Origin: Bradyrhizobium paxllaeri
GTDB lineage: Bacteria; Pseudomonadota; Alphaproteobacteria; Rhizobiales; Xanthobacteraceae
Assembly (NCBI RefSeq): GCF_001693515.2
Contig: NZ_CP042968.1
Span: 6,014,001 to 6,078,000, forward strand
Length of the DNA stretch: 64,000 nucleotides
Direction of reading: 5' to 3'
A model generated the notes under the pieces. It saw only the letters and a list, made by a program, of their open reading frames with translations. It was not told the DNA's origin and searched no databases. Positions 15,235 through 23,954 of the stretch are shown here, in pieces (position 1 is the first letter of the stretch; each line of letters begins with the position of its first letter). Both the position numbers and the translations under genes were made by a program.

Positions 15235-16800
15235 CCGATTTTGTTGCGAAAGTCGGCCACGGCCGATGGATGACCGTGAGCATTCGGCTTAGGACGACCG
15301 GCTTTGATCTGCCGGCCGTTACGCGGTTTACGCAACTCCAACGCTACGCGGCACACAGAGCCGTAGTGGGTGGTGGTCGAGCGACCAGCGAAGCGAACCG
15401 TCGGAGATTCTGAGCTATTGCGGCCAGAACAAATTCATCCTGAGCACCTTGAGGCCCGCGCAATCGAAGCCGACCAAGCCTCAGGATACGCTTCAAGTGG
15501 GCGAACCGCATCTCGATCTTTTTGCGCTCACGCCGTGATTGCTCGAAGGCTTCGGTGTCCGCGAGAGACCGGGCAACGTCTCGGGCGTGCTCATGGATGT
15601 CGCGCGGAATCCTGCGAAACGGAGCCTTCGGACAGCATAGCGATTTGAGTTCGCAGCCGTCGCAATCATGCTTCCTCGCCAGATAGAGCAGCGTGGTTCC
15701 GTCATTCACCAATGTCCCGGTTGTAGTCAGGGTCTTACCCGCAGGGCAGTGATAAACGTCGCTCGTCGGGTCATATCGAAAGTCACCACGCGAGAAGGTG
15801 CCATCGTCCCGCTTCGATTTGTCGAACACGGGGATGTGTGGCGCGATGCCCTTCTCCTCGACCAGCCAGTTCAGCATCGGAGCCGCACCGTAAGCCGTAT
15901 CCCCGACAAGCCGCTCTGGCTTGAGGCCGAAGCGCTCCTCTGTCCGCTCGATCATGGTCTTTGCCGCACCGACTTCGGCCTGCCGAATGGAGCGAGAGGC
16001 CTCGACGTCAACGATAACGCCGAACTTCACATCGATGAGATAGTTGTCGGAGTAAGCAAAGAATGCCGGCCCCTTGTGAGCTCCGGTCCACTGCGCCGCA
16101 GGATCAGATGGCGAGACGAACTTCGGGACAACCTCGCTGGCGGCGCCCCACGCCGTATCGTCAAGGGTCGCCAGATACTCCTTCACAGCGCGGCTTGACC
16201 TTGCCGGATCGCGATCCTTGCGCCAATCCTGACCAGCGATCGAGCGCTGCTTGTTGGCATCGGCCGCAATCAGGCTCGCATCGACGGCGAAGCCTTCACC
16301 GCCAACTAGTCCGGCCGCAATGCACGCCTCGACGACCCGTTCGAACATGCGGCGAAAAATATCTCCGTCGCGGAAGCGTTCGTTGCGGGCGCGCGAAAAC
16401 GCCGAATGATCCGGGACAGCATCCTCGATACCGAGCTTGCAGAACCAACGATAGGCGAGGTTCACCTGCACTTCACGGCAGATTAACCGCTCCGAGCGGA
16501 TCGCAAAGACATACCCCACGACCAGCATCCGGATCATCAGTTCCGGATCGATCGACGGGCGGCCCATCGACGAATAATGGGGTGCAAGTTCGCTGCGGAG
16601 CCAGGACAGATCGAGAGCAGTGTCGATCTTCCGCACCAGATGATCTTCGGGGACCGCATCGCCAAGACGAAACTCGTAGAACAGTTGACCTTGGTCACTC
16701 TTCAGACGGCCCATCATGGATCGACCTCACCGAGAATCGCGTCAACACAACGGAATCACGCTTCGCGACCTGTCTCAACCGACTTTTGCAACAAAATCGG
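15235..16800 (-). mobile_element. IS1182-family insertion sequence
   Basis: A 1566-bp unit bounded by 22-bp terminal inverted repeats: CCGATTTTGTTGCGAAAGTCGG at 15235-15256 is matched, inverted, at 16779-16800 with a single mismatch. It contains one intact transposase gene. Weak similarity outside the repeats means the true ends could lie a few bases further out. No target duplication was identified. Right of it is a truncated PF04392-type tail, so it may have landed in already decayed DNA. Confidence 0.85.
15344..16717 (-). CDS. IS1182-family transposase
   Basis: A 457-residue DDE transposase. An N-terminal DUF772 domain at about 15-95 (SSMGRPSIDPELMIRMLVVG, then REVQVNLAYRWFCKLG) is followed by the catalytic core. 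Likely acidic triad members are Asp in FAVDASLIAAD, Asp in LVGDTAYGA and Glu in RKKIEMRFAHLKR. A Cys-rich knuckle (CDGCELKSLCC) lies at about 355-365. The full family length suggests an active enzyme. It acts on the terminal repeats flanking it. Confidence 0.93.
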   Translation of the reverse strand: MMGRLKSDQGQLFYEFRLGDAVPEDHLVRKIDTALDLSWLRSELAPHYSSMGRPSIDPELMIRMLVVGYVFAIRSERLICREVQVNLAYRWFCKLGIEDAVPDHSAFSRARNERFRDGDIFRRMFERVVEACIAAGLVGGEGFAVDASLIAADANKQRSIAGQDWRKDRDPARSSRAVKEYLATLDDTAWGAASEVVPKFVSPSDPAAQWTGAHKGPAFFAYSDNYLIDVKFGVIVDVEASRSIRQAEVGAAKTMIERTEERFGLKPERLVGDTAYGAAPMLNWLVEEKGIAPHIPVFDKSKRDDGTFSRGDFRYDPTSDVYHCPAGKTLTTTGTLVNDGTTLLYLARKHDCDGCELKSLCCPKAPFRRIPRDIHEHARDVARSLADTEAFEQSRRERKKIEMRFAHLKRILRLGRLRLRGPQGAQDEFVLAAIAQNLRRFASLVARPPPTTALCAA

Positions 16801-16835
16801 CCAAAAACAGACTCATGCGCAGCCGCAAGCAGCCC

Positions 16836-16920
16836 CTATTCGATCACCCGGTCGGCTCGCAGCAATATGGAGGCGGGCATCGTTCGAATGTCGACGGCTC
16901 GGCTTCAGGGGCACGACAAG
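16836..16920 (-). pseudogene. C-terminal scrap of a PF04392-type ABC binding protein
   Basis: On the minus strand the frame reads RAVDIRTMPASILLRADRVIE then TAG, the usual last residues of PF04392 ABC substrate-binding proteins. The preceding segment (LVVPLKPS) is shifted into another frame. All of the N-terminal 280 or so residues are gone. It lies about 35 bases from the insertion-sequence end. Confidence 0.55.
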
Positions 16921-17001
16921 ATGTAGCTGGGACAACAGCCCGAGCCCCAGTGCCGGCAAAAAGCTGTCCTTCTTACCGGCAAAGATAGTAGAGGTTGATC
17001 C

Positions 17002-17508
17002 ATGTCAGACCTTGGACAAGCTCGACGTTCCACGCTTCTCGACGCTGCCTGGCGGACAGCATACCGCGTCGGTTTCCCGCTTGCCCGAATCTGGTGGCGG
17101 CTGCGGCACCAGCAGCATGAGGGGGCGCTTGTGGCTGTCTACGTCGGTCCGGCGCTACTGCTGGTGCGCTCGTCGTATAGGATCGAGTGGAACTTCCCCG
17201 GCGGCACTGTCCGGCAGGGTGAGACGCCTGAAGTAGCGGCTCGGCGCGAGCTGGCAGAAGAGATCGGCCTCACCGGAGCATTCCCGCTGGTCGCCGTGGG
17301 CGACGCCTGGGGCCTCTGGGACGGGCGAAACGATAAAGTGCATTTCTTTGAACTACGACTGGATCGGCTGCCCGAGTTACAGCTCGACAACCGCGAGATC
17401 ATCGGCGCGCGGCTGATATCGCCGAGTGAGTTGCGCGGCATGGCGCTGACCGGGCCGGTCGCCGTCTATCTCGACAGGACGATTCCGCCGGGCTGCCATT
17501 CAGAGTGA
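17002..17508 (+). CDS. Nudix hydrolase
   Basis: A 168-residue protein. A helical N-terminal part (about 1-35) leads into a Nudix domain; the Nudix box is complete at about 73-95 (GGTVRQGETPEVAARRELAEEIG), with REL-x-EE supplying the metal ligands. These enzymes hydrolyse nucleoside diphosphates linked to another group, often damaged nucleotides or ADP-ribose. Substrate is not inferable here. It sits alone between the insertion sequence and a stretch of fragments. About 400 bases after it (17509-17925) contain no supportable gene. Confidence 0.88.
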   Translation: MSDLGQARRSTLLDAAWRTAYRVGFPLARIWWRLRHQQHEGALVAVYVGPALLLVRSSYRIEWNFPGGTVRQGETPEVAARRELAEEIGLTGAFPLVAVGDAWGLWDGRNDKVHFFELRLDRLPELQLDNREIIGARLISPSELRGMALTGPVAVYLDRTIPPGCHSE

Positions 17509-17925
17509 CCGCGCAACGCTACTGCAATGTTCACGATCCTTGAAGGCTGAAAGCTTCCGACCGACGCGAGCGGATGGCGACCGATCGTGCGAATGTCAAT
17601 GGCACGGTTTGGGAGCGACACCACATCATTTGCATGAGGGCTGTGTTGTGCGTCACAGCAAAGACTGGCCCCCCAATGTCTGAATCGGTCAAAAGGCGCC
17701 GTGCGGAAGATCGTTCGGCTGCTTCCGGTTTGCCCCGATGAGCGACAATCAAAGAGCCAGACTGGACTTCGCTTTCGGGCCATGGGCGGCTGTCGCGATC
17801 CTTGTAGGTCGTTATCAACAAGCGGGGTATCGAAGGCGCGTCATCCGCCACTCCGACGAGGTTGAATGGCGGCGTACGCTTCACTATCCCGCCCGTGTAG
17901 CGCAAGGCTATTTGCGCGTTGGACG

Positions 17926-18376
17926 CTATTGCCGGCTCATGCCAACAGCACCCGGTTCGCTGTCAGTCGTCAATTCGATGCTAAATCGACCAACGCCTGT
18001 TGGCTTGGCTTCAAACTTGACGGCCTTGCCTGAGAGTGCGGCAAGTGTGCCGGAAGCGAACTTGAACAGCGCTTTTCCAGAAGCTTCTCTACCGGCAGGC
18101 TTGCCATCTTTCATGACAACGGACCCTCTACCCTCGGTGAGTTGGCTAACTGCTAGCCCCCCGGACGCTCGGACAATTCCGCCAGCAGACAAATACGTTC
18201 CTTGAGGACCGTCCCACTCACTGATCGCAGACGCTGTGTACACCGTGCCTTTCAGCATGCCCTCCACACCAAGGCAAGAATATTGGAGGCTGATGAGCTG
18301 ATGCCCATCCCGGTCAGCGATCGGTTCCTGGCTTGCCGCGCCGACAACGCTGCATTCATACCGCCCAACCGTCTGG
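17926..18376 (-). pseudogene. 5'-truncated hypothetical exported-type gene
   Basis: The frame is open from about 18395 to 17926 and reads YECSVVGAASQEPIADRDGHQL, then EGMLKGTVYTASAISEWDGPQG, GKALFKFASGTLAALSGKAVKF and ends FSIELTTDSEPGAVGMSRQ. It looks like a beta-rich secreted domain, but there is no start codon with a signal peptide: the sequence upstream is an unrelated RND-pump scrap on the other strand. A GTG or ATG at about 18258-18267 could still start a 110-residue protein. No family recognised. Confidence 0.45.
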
Positions 18377-18478
18377 GTGAGTCAGGCGCTCAGCAGATTG
18401 CCGGACCAGGTGCGCCAGTATGGCGTAACGACGCAAAAGCAGTCTCCGACGCCGCTGCTGTATGTGAGCCTCTATTAG
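18377..18478 (+). pseudogene. Fragment of an RND efflux pump (AcrB-like)
   Basis: A 33-residue reading VSQALSRLPDQVRQYGVTTQ, then KQSPTPLLYVSLY and a TAG. This matches the periplasmic segment of AcrB/MexB-type inner-membrane pumps just after the first large loop, where the family reads V..AL..LP..V...GV...K. Nothing else of the pump is present. A second scrap follows (18479-18574, ending YIVEKGKPLLKLSE) that I cannot assign. Confidence 0.55.
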
Positions 18479-18645
18479 CCGCACGCGGTGAAGAACGTCG
18501 GCTCTAGCAAGGCCGCCGAGCTTGCCACCTACATCGTCGAGAAAGGCAAGCCGCTTCTGAAGCTGAGCGAGTAAGCAGCTCAAGAACGCCAGGCAACCGG
18601 CATCACAGCTGCACGCACGCGACATTCGAATTTGGAAGACCGACC

Positions 18646-19653
18646 ATGAGCAATAGCTTGGAGAAAATCGACCTTCGCGGCCGATGTCACGGTGGCGTCG
18701 CTATAGCAATCGCTGCGGTCACGGCACTCAGCGCTTCACTACCCGGCTCTTTCGTTGCACCGGCACACGCCCAAACTCTCTCCAGACAGGAACAGAAGGC
18801 GGACATCGGCTTCCTCGAGATCGACAAGGACATCACGCTCCGGAGAATGGTGGTCCGCAACACGAACCCGAAGGGGACCGTTCTCTTCCTGCACGGATTT
18901 CCGGAGACACTTTACGCCTGGAAAGACATCTCTCTTACCCTCGCCGCCGACTACGAAGTCCACGCTTTCGATTGGCCGGGCTTCGGGCTTTCGTCGCGGC
19001 CGACGGTCGACAGGTTTTCGTACGCTCCGAGCGACTACGCACGCGTTCTGAACGACTACATACGCAAGGCGGGCATCGACACATCAAAGCTCACGATCTA
19101 CGCAACGGACATCGGAGCTCTGCCGGCACTTCTCTTGGCCCAGGAGAAGCCCGGCATCGCGACCTCGATCATCGTCGGCGATTTCGCCCCGTTCGATAGA
19201 CCTCAGTACATGTACGAGAGCCTGCAGAACCTGAAGGCTGGACCGTTGATGCGCCAGGCTCGTGACCAGCTGAACAAGAATCGCGACGACATCCTCGAGA
19301 ACGCGTTCAGAAGAGGCCTGCACGAAGAAGCACAATTCGATGTGCCGCGCGACTTCAAGGACGACATGTCACGCGCCTGGGGTCACGGCGCAATAACGAC
19401 AGCGGATGCGTTCTCGTACTACTACGCGCACTTTACGCGGGACCAGAACCACTTCGAATCGCATCTGGAGCAACTCGCAATCCCGGTGAAGGTCGTGTGG
19501 GGCGAGAAGGACCTCTACATCAAGAAGGAGATGGGCATCGAGCTCGCCGACAAGATTGGCGCCGAGCTGATGCTTCTTCCCGGTGTCGGGCACTACCCTC
19601 ACCTCCAGAATCCGAAGCAGACCATCGAAGAGGTTCGCGCCGCATTTCGGTGA
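18646..19653 (+). CDS. Exported alpha/beta hydrolase, epoxide-hydrolase-like
   Basis: A 335-residue protein with a signal peptide (AIAIAAVTALSASL, cleaved near AHA/QT at about 43). The hydrolase domain shows the oxyanion loop VLFLHGFPE, strand and turn AFDWPGFGLSSRP, the nucleophile elbow IYATDIGALPA in which the residue is Asp, an acid in VVWGEKDLY and His in GVGHYPH. An Asp nucleophile and HGFPE are hallmarks of the epoxide hydrolase/dehalogenase group. Unlike those enzymes it is predicted periplasmic. The substrate is unknown. No neighbour forms an operon with it. Confidence 0.85.
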   Translation: MSNSLEKIDLRGRCHGGVAIAIAAVTALSASLPGSFVAPAHAQTLSRQEQKADIGFLEIDKDITLRRMVVRNTNPKGTVLFLHGFPETLYAWKDISLTLAADYEVHAFDWPGFGLSSRPTVDRFSYAPSDYARVLNDYIRKAGIDTSKLTIYATDIGALPALLLAQEKPGIATSIIVGDFAPFDRPQYMYESLQNLKAGPLMRQARDQLNKNRDDILENAFRRGLHEEAQFDVPRDFKDDMSRAWGHGAITTADAFSYYYAHFTRDQNHFESHLEQLAIPVKVVWGEKDLYIKKEMGIELADKIGAELMLLPGVGHYPHLQNPKQTIEEVRAAFR

Positions 19654-20182
19654 ATAACCCAAAAGTACCGCGCGTCAGTGGCGCGATGTCGGCCTGATCG
19701 CCGCCATGCGTGTTGGAATGGTGGCACGCTGTCGTGTTCTGTTGTGACGTAAGCCGGTAACTCGGTTTGTCAGCGACTGGTAAAGTCGCGAGGCGGAGTG
19801 GCCAATTCACATTATCCGGACCAGCATCGCTGCTTCAACCAGCTGTTCCCGACGGTACTCCTAGGCGAGCCGTGGCTATCGCCCGACCGAGCAGAGGCGC
19901 CAAGTCTTCATTGAACGACTGAATTGCCCGGAAGGTGTCCAACCCCTCGGGCAGTAACGCTGGCGAAGCAACAAAGGCAAGATTTTCCAGTCTCCGCGCC
20001 AGGATGCCCAGGGCCTCCTTGCGATCTACGATAGCTGCCGAACATTCAACGAGTACCGCGATTGTTGGCATAAGACGGCCAATGCTTTTATCCACAACAA
20101 GGCGTTCAATAGCGACGATGGCAACGGCCTCGGCGGAATCAAAATCCGCGCGCGCACGATTTCTGGTTGCCAACGCGAATTC
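19654..20182. other. Intergenic stretch, no clear gene
   Basis: A 126-residue minus-strand frame (19835-20215) crosses it, but that frame runs through the AT-rich promoter and over the start codon of the GntR gene and has no known family, so I do not call it. The GntR promoter must lie at the right-hand end. Confidence 0.4.
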
Positions 20183-20196
20183 ATATACTAATATAT
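20183..20196 (+). promoter_or_regulatory. Possible GntR operator
   Basis: ATATACTAATATAT is an inverted repeat (ATATA / TATAT around CTAA) 18 bases before the GntR start. Position and symmetry suit autoregulation by an FCD-type regulator. Pattern only. Confidence 0.4.
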
Positions 20197-20213
20197 CAAT
20201 TGAGAAAGCAGCC

Positions 20214-20957
20214 ATGCCCGCCCGCGCATCGAAAAGGACGAATCCAACGGTTCGCCGAATTGCCGCCGGCTCGCGCCGCAGCGGCAGACCGCGTGCGGCG
20301 ACAGCAGCATCGAAGATCTATTCCGATCTTCGCGGCGAACTGGTGTCCCTGCAGCGCCGCCCCGGCGAAGCGATTTCCGAGGCGCAGATCGCCCTCTCCT
20401 ACGGGGTGAGCCGCACCCCCGTTCGCGAGGCGATCCTCAAATTATCCGATGAAGGCCTGCTGGAGATCTATCCACAGTCCGGCATCTTCGTCTCGCGCAT
20501 TCCGGTGGCTGCGCTCCCCGAAGCCATCATCATCCGCAAGGCGCTGGAGGAGACCACCGCGCGGATGGCCGCGGAACGCGCGACCTCGAGCCAGATCCTG
20601 GCGCTGCAGTCGATCCTGGAACGCCAGCGCGAGGCCAGCGCGGCCGGAGACAGCGACACGTTCCATCAAGCCGATGAAATGTTTCATGCTACAGTCGCCG
20701 AGGTCGCCGGCTATCCCGGAATCTGGAAATATATCCAGCAGGTGAAGGTTCACGTCGATCGCTATCGCCGGCTGACCCTGCCCCAGCGCGGGCGGATCGC
20801 AAAGGTGATCGTCGAACACGAGGCCGTCCTGACTGCGATCGAGGCGCATGACGCAGAGGGCGCAAGGCGGGCGATGGAAATCCACCTCGAAAACCTGCTC
20901 GAGAACATCTCGGCTACCCAGCATATCAATCCGGAGTACTTCGACGAGCGACCCTAG
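20214..20957 (+). CDS. GntR-family (FCD domain) transcriptional regulator
   Basis: A 247-residue regulator. After a basic N-terminus comes the winged helix at about 30-95 (IYSDLRGELVSLQRRPGEAIS, then QIALSYGVSRTPVREAILKL and SDEGLLEIYPQSGIFVSRI). The FCD ligand-binding domain at about 105-235 has the metal/ligand residues EMFHATVAEVAGYP and EHEAVLTAIEAHDAEGA. The ATG at 20214 is chosen, since upstream frame residues are non-coding. It stands just upstream of the TRAP transporter in the same direction and probably controls it in response to the transported acid. Confidence 0.92.
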   Translation: MPARASKRTNPTVRRIAAGSRRSGRPRAATAASKIYSDLRGELVSLQRRPGEAISEAQIALSYGVSRTPVREAILKLSDEGLLEIYPQSGIFVSRIPVAALPEAIIIRKALEETTARMAAERATSSQILALQSILERQREASAAGDSDTFHQADEMFHATVAEVAGYPGIWKYIQQVKVHVDRYRRLTLPQRGRIAKVIVEHEAVLTAIEAHDAEGARRAMEIHLENLLENISATQHINPEYFDERP

Positions 20958-21002
20958 AGCTCGAAAGCCCATAAAACGATAAACAACATCAGGAGGAACA
21001 AC

Positions 21003-22004
21003 ATGAAACGCCGCGACTTCATCAAGTTGAGCGCAGGGCTCGGGGCAGCGATGGCGACCACGGCGCCGCTGTCGTCCGCCTTTGCACAAACCAAAATGGT
21101 GCTGAAGGCCTCCGACGTTCACCCGCTCGGCTATCCGACGGTCGAAGCCGTCGTTCGGATGGGCAAGAAGCTGGAAGCCGCCACCAATGGCCGGCTGACG
21201 ATCCAGATGTTCCCCTCGATGCAGCTCGGCGGCGAAAAGGAAATGATCGAGCAGGCCCAGCTCGGCGCACTGCAGTTCGCCCGTATTTCGGTTGGCGCCG
21301 TCGGCCCCGTCGTGGACGACGTCAACGTCTTCAACATGCCGTTCGTCTTCCGTAACTCCAAGCACATGGAGAAAGTCATCGACGGCGAAATCGGCGACGA
21401 GTTGCTGGCGAAGATTTCCTCGGCCGAAAAGACCGGCCTGATCGCGCTGTGCTGGATGAATGCCGGCTCGCGCAACGTCTACAACAACAAGCGGCCGATC
21501 CGGACCATCGCCGACCTCAAGGGCCTCAAGGTCCGCATGATGGGCAATCCACTGTTCGTCGATACCATGAACGCGCTGGGCGGCAACGGCGTCGCGCTTG
21601 GCTTCGATCAGGTGTTCAGCTCGATGCAGACCGGCGTGGTCGACGGCGCCGAGAACAATCCGCCATCGTTCATCGCGCAGAACCACAACCAGGTGGCCAA
21701 GTATTTCACGATGACCGAGCACCTGATCATTCCGGAGCTCTTGGTGTTCTCGCGCATCTCCTGGCAGAAACTGTCGCCGGAAGACCAAGCGCTGATCAAG
21801 AAACTTTCGAAGGAAGCGCAGGCCGAGCAGCGCGTGCTCTGGTATGAAGCCGAGAACGCCGCCATCGAAAAAATGAAGGCGTCCGGAACCGAAATCATCA
21901 CCGACATCGACAAAAAGCCGTTCCAGGATGCCGTCAAGCCGGTCTGGGACAAGTACGGCGCGAAGTATGCCGCGATGGTCAAGCGTATCGAAGCGGTCCA
22001 ATAG
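21003..22004 (+). CDS. TRAP transporter substrate-binding protein (DctP)
   Basis: Periplasmic solute receptor of 333 residues, with a twin-arginine-like signal (MKRRDFIKLSAGLGAA, cleaved after AFA). It captures an organic acid and delivers it to the QM permease. The family core is complete: KASDVHPLGYPTVEAVVRMGKKLE, then FPSMQLGGEKEMIEQAQLGALQF, the carboxylate-binding segment IADLKGLKVRMMGNPLFVD and VDGAENNPPSF. GGAGG lies just before the ATG. The signal and length (about 330) are normal. The substrate is not predictable from sequence; the downstream cyclase suggests an aromatic or cyclic acid. Confidence 0.93.
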   Translation: MKRRDFIKLSAGLGAAMATTAPLSSAFAQTKMVLKASDVHPLGYPTVEAVVRMGKKLEAATNGRLTIQMFPSMQLGGEKEMIEQAQLGALQFARISVGAVGPVVDDVNVFNMPFVFRNSKHMEKVIDGEIGDELLAKISSAEKTGLIALCWMNAGSRNVYNNKRPIRTIADLKGLKVRMMGNPLFVDTMNALGGNGVALGFDQVFSSMQTGVVDGAENNPPSFIAQNHNQVAKYFTMTEHLIIPELLVFSRISWQKLSPEDQALIKKLSKEAQAEQRVLWYEAENAAIEKMKASGTEIITDIDKKPFQDAVKPVWDKYGAKYAAMVKRIEAVQ

Positions 22005-22026
22005 GACACGACTGGCGATCGCGAAT

Positions 22027-22047
22027 GGCCGGAGGTTCGCTCCGGCC
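22027..22047 (+). terminator. Intra-operon stem-loop after dctP
   Basis: GGCCGGAG / CTCCGGCC with a 5-base loop, 22 bases after the stop of the binding-protein gene and before dctQ. No T tract. Probably protects the upstream mRNA or attenuates transcription, so that receptor is made in excess of permease. Confidence 0.55.
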
Positions 22048-22100
22048 GCTCCGCCGAGTTGCCGACGCGATTTGAGGCGCCGTTACTCTTCGAGGTCAAA

Positions 22101-22622
22101 ATGTCCAATTCTGCGGCCGGAATTTTCCGGCGTGTGAACGATGCCGTTTACTGGACCGGTGCCACGATCGCGTGCGTGGCGCTCGTGCTGGTCTCGGCGG
22201 TCATTCCGTGGGCCGTCTATACCCGCTACATCCTCAACAGCGCCTCGTCATGGCCGGAGCCGATGGCCGTGCTGCTGACCGTCGGCATCACCTTCATCGG
22301 TTCGGCCAACTGTTATCGCCAGCGCATCCACATGAACATGACTGTCGGTACCGACTTGCTGCCGCCCCTGCTGCGACGCGCCTCGCTATTCCTCAGCGAG
22401 ATATTGATGGGCGTGATCGCCATCTTCATGGTCGTTTGGGGATTGCGGCTCGTTCAGACCACTTGGGATAATTCGGTGGATGAGTTTCCCTGGCTTTCGG
22501 TCGGCATCACCTATCTTCCGATCGTGGTCAGCGGCGCAATGATGCTCCTGTTCGTCGTCGAACGCCTGACCATTGGCCCGCCGCCGCGGGATGGCGCTGA
22601 CGCTCACGTACCGGTCGAGTAA
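22101..22622 (+). CDS. TRAP transporter small permease (DctQ)
   Basis: A 173-residue integral membrane protein with four helices: TIACVALVLVSAVIPWAVYTR, MAVLLTVGITFIGSANCYRQ, FLSEILMGVIAIFMVVWGLRL and LPIVVSGAMMLLFVVERL. The family signature lies in the loop SWPEPMAVLL and near RIHMNM. It pairs with the M subunit to form the sodium-driven permease. The Met at 22101 is preferred to 22059, whose extra residues lie outside the fold. It ends 5 bases before dctM. Confidence 0.9.
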   Translation: MSNSAAGIFRRVNDAVYWTGATIACVALVLVSAVIPWAVYTRYILNSASSWPEPMAVLLTVGITFIGSANCYRQRIHMNMTVGTDLLPPLLRRASLFLSEILMGVIAIFMVVWGLRLVQTTWDNSVDEFPWLSVGITYLPIVVSGAMMLLFVVERLTIGPPPRDGADAHVPVE

Positions 22623-22627
22623 CTGCC

Positions 22628-23917
22628 ATGGATATCGCGGTTCTGCTTCTCAGCATGTGCTTGTTCTTCGCGATCGGCATGCCGATCGCCTATGCGCTCG
22701 CACTGTCCGCGCTCGTCGGCGCGCTCTGGATCGATTTGCCCGTCGGCGCGGTCATGCAGCAATTTGCCAGCGGCGTCGGAAAAGTCTCAATGCTGACCAT
22801 CCCGTTCTTCGTGCTGGCAGGCGCCATCATGGCCGAGGGCGGCATGGCGAGGCGGCTGGTAGATTTTGCGGCCGTGGTCGTCGGCTTCACGCGCATCCGG
22901 GGCGGCCTCTCACAGGTCAATATCCTCGCAACCACGATCATGAGCGGCATTTCCGGATCTTCGGTCGCCGACACCTCCGCGATCGGTTCGGTCATGATCC
23001 CGCAGATGGCCGCCAAGGGCTATCCACGGGTGTTCGCAACCAATGTGACCATCAGCGCCTCGCTGCAGGCGATCATCGTCCCACCGAGCCACAATTCGGT
23101 GATCTATTCGCTGGCGACCGGCGGTGTGGTCTCGATCACCAGCCTGTTCCTCGCCGGCGTGATCCCCGGATTGCTGCTGGGCTTCTCGCTGATGCTGCTT
23201 TGCCTGTTCTACGCCTATCGCGACAAGCATCCGAAGGGCGAACCGGTCCCAATCCGGCAGGCGGTCAAGATGCTTGGCGACGCCGTATGGGGGATCGTGA
23301 CACTGGTCATCGTCCTCGGCGGCATCCTCACCGGCGTCTTCACCCCGATCGAGGCCGGTGCGGTTGCCTGCGTCTGGGCGTTCTTCGTCACGATGTTCAT
23401 CTATCGGGACTACAAATGGTCCGAGCTGCCGCTACTGGTCTACAAGACGCTACAGACGGTCGCGATGGTGCTGACGCTGGTCGCAACCGCATCGTGCTTC
23501 GGCTATGTCGCCGCCCTGATGCAGATGCCGGCGAAAATGACCGAATTCTTTGTTGCGATATCGAGCAACAAATACGTGCTGCTGATGTGGTTGAACATCA
23601 TGCTGCTGATTCTGGGAACGGCGCTCGATCTCGCGCCTCTCTTGCTGATCTGCACCCCGATCCTGCTGCCGGTGGTCAAGAGCTTTGGCATCGACCCGGT
23701 GCATTTCGGCATCGTCATGCTGCTCAACCTCGGCATTGGCCTGCTGACGCCGCCGGTGGGGACGACGCTGTTCGTCGGCTGCGCCATCGGCAAGGTTTCT
23801 GTCGATGAGGTGATGCGCGGCATCTGGCCATTCTACTACGTGATGTTTACGGTGCTGATGATCGTGACCTACGTGCCCTGGCTGTCGCTGGCGCTGCCGA
23901 GGGCGTTCGGGTTCTAG
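22628..23917 (+). CDS. TRAP transporter large permease (DctM)
   Basis: A 429-residue membrane protein, the sodium-coupled translocation subunit. It shows about 12 hydrophobic segments and the hallmark family loops: TIPFFVLAGAIMAEGGMARRLVDFA, ATTIMSGISGSSVADTSAIGSVMIPQM and IIVPPSHNSVIYS. The second half mirrors these with CTPILLPV and the GIGLLTPPVGTTLFVGCAIG sodium-site motif. Length is normal. Translationally close to dctQ. Confidence 0.95.
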   Translation: MDIAVLLLSMCLFFAIGMPIAYALALSALVGALWIDLPVGAVMQQFASGVGKVSMLTIPFFVLAGAIMAEGGMARRLVDFAAVVVGFTRIRGGLSQVNILATTIMSGISGSSVADTSAIGSVMIPQMAAKGYPRVFATNVTISASLQAIIVPPSHNSVIYSLATGGVVSITSLFLAGVIPGLLLGFSLMLLCLFYAYRDKHPKGEPVPIRQAVKMLGDAVWGIVTLVIVLGGILTGVFTPIEAGAVACVWAFFVTMFIYRDYKWSELPLLVYKTLQTVAMVLTLVATASCFGYVAALMQMPAKMTEFFVAISSNKYVLLMWLNIMLLILGTALDLAPLLLICTPILLPVVKSFGIDPVHFGIVMLLNLGIGLLTPPVGTTLFVGCAIGKVSVDEVMRGIWPFYYVMFTVLMIVTYVPWLSLALPRAFGF

Positions 23918-23954
23918 TTCAGGCGCCGCAGTTCGCGGGCAGAGGAGACACCGC

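Noticed and set aside
17531..17905. 124-residue minus-strand frame after the Nudix gene
   Set aside because: Composition is not coding-like and no motif or ribosome site supports it.
19835..20215. 126-residue minus-strand open frame
   Set aside because: It crosses the GntR promoter and start codon, has no ribosome site and no recognised family; most likely a chance frame in GC-rich DNA.
20442..22001. 519-residue minus-strand frame
   Set aside because: Antisense shadow of the GntR and DctP genes: Asp/His/Arg-rich composition typical of the reverse strand of GC-rich genes.
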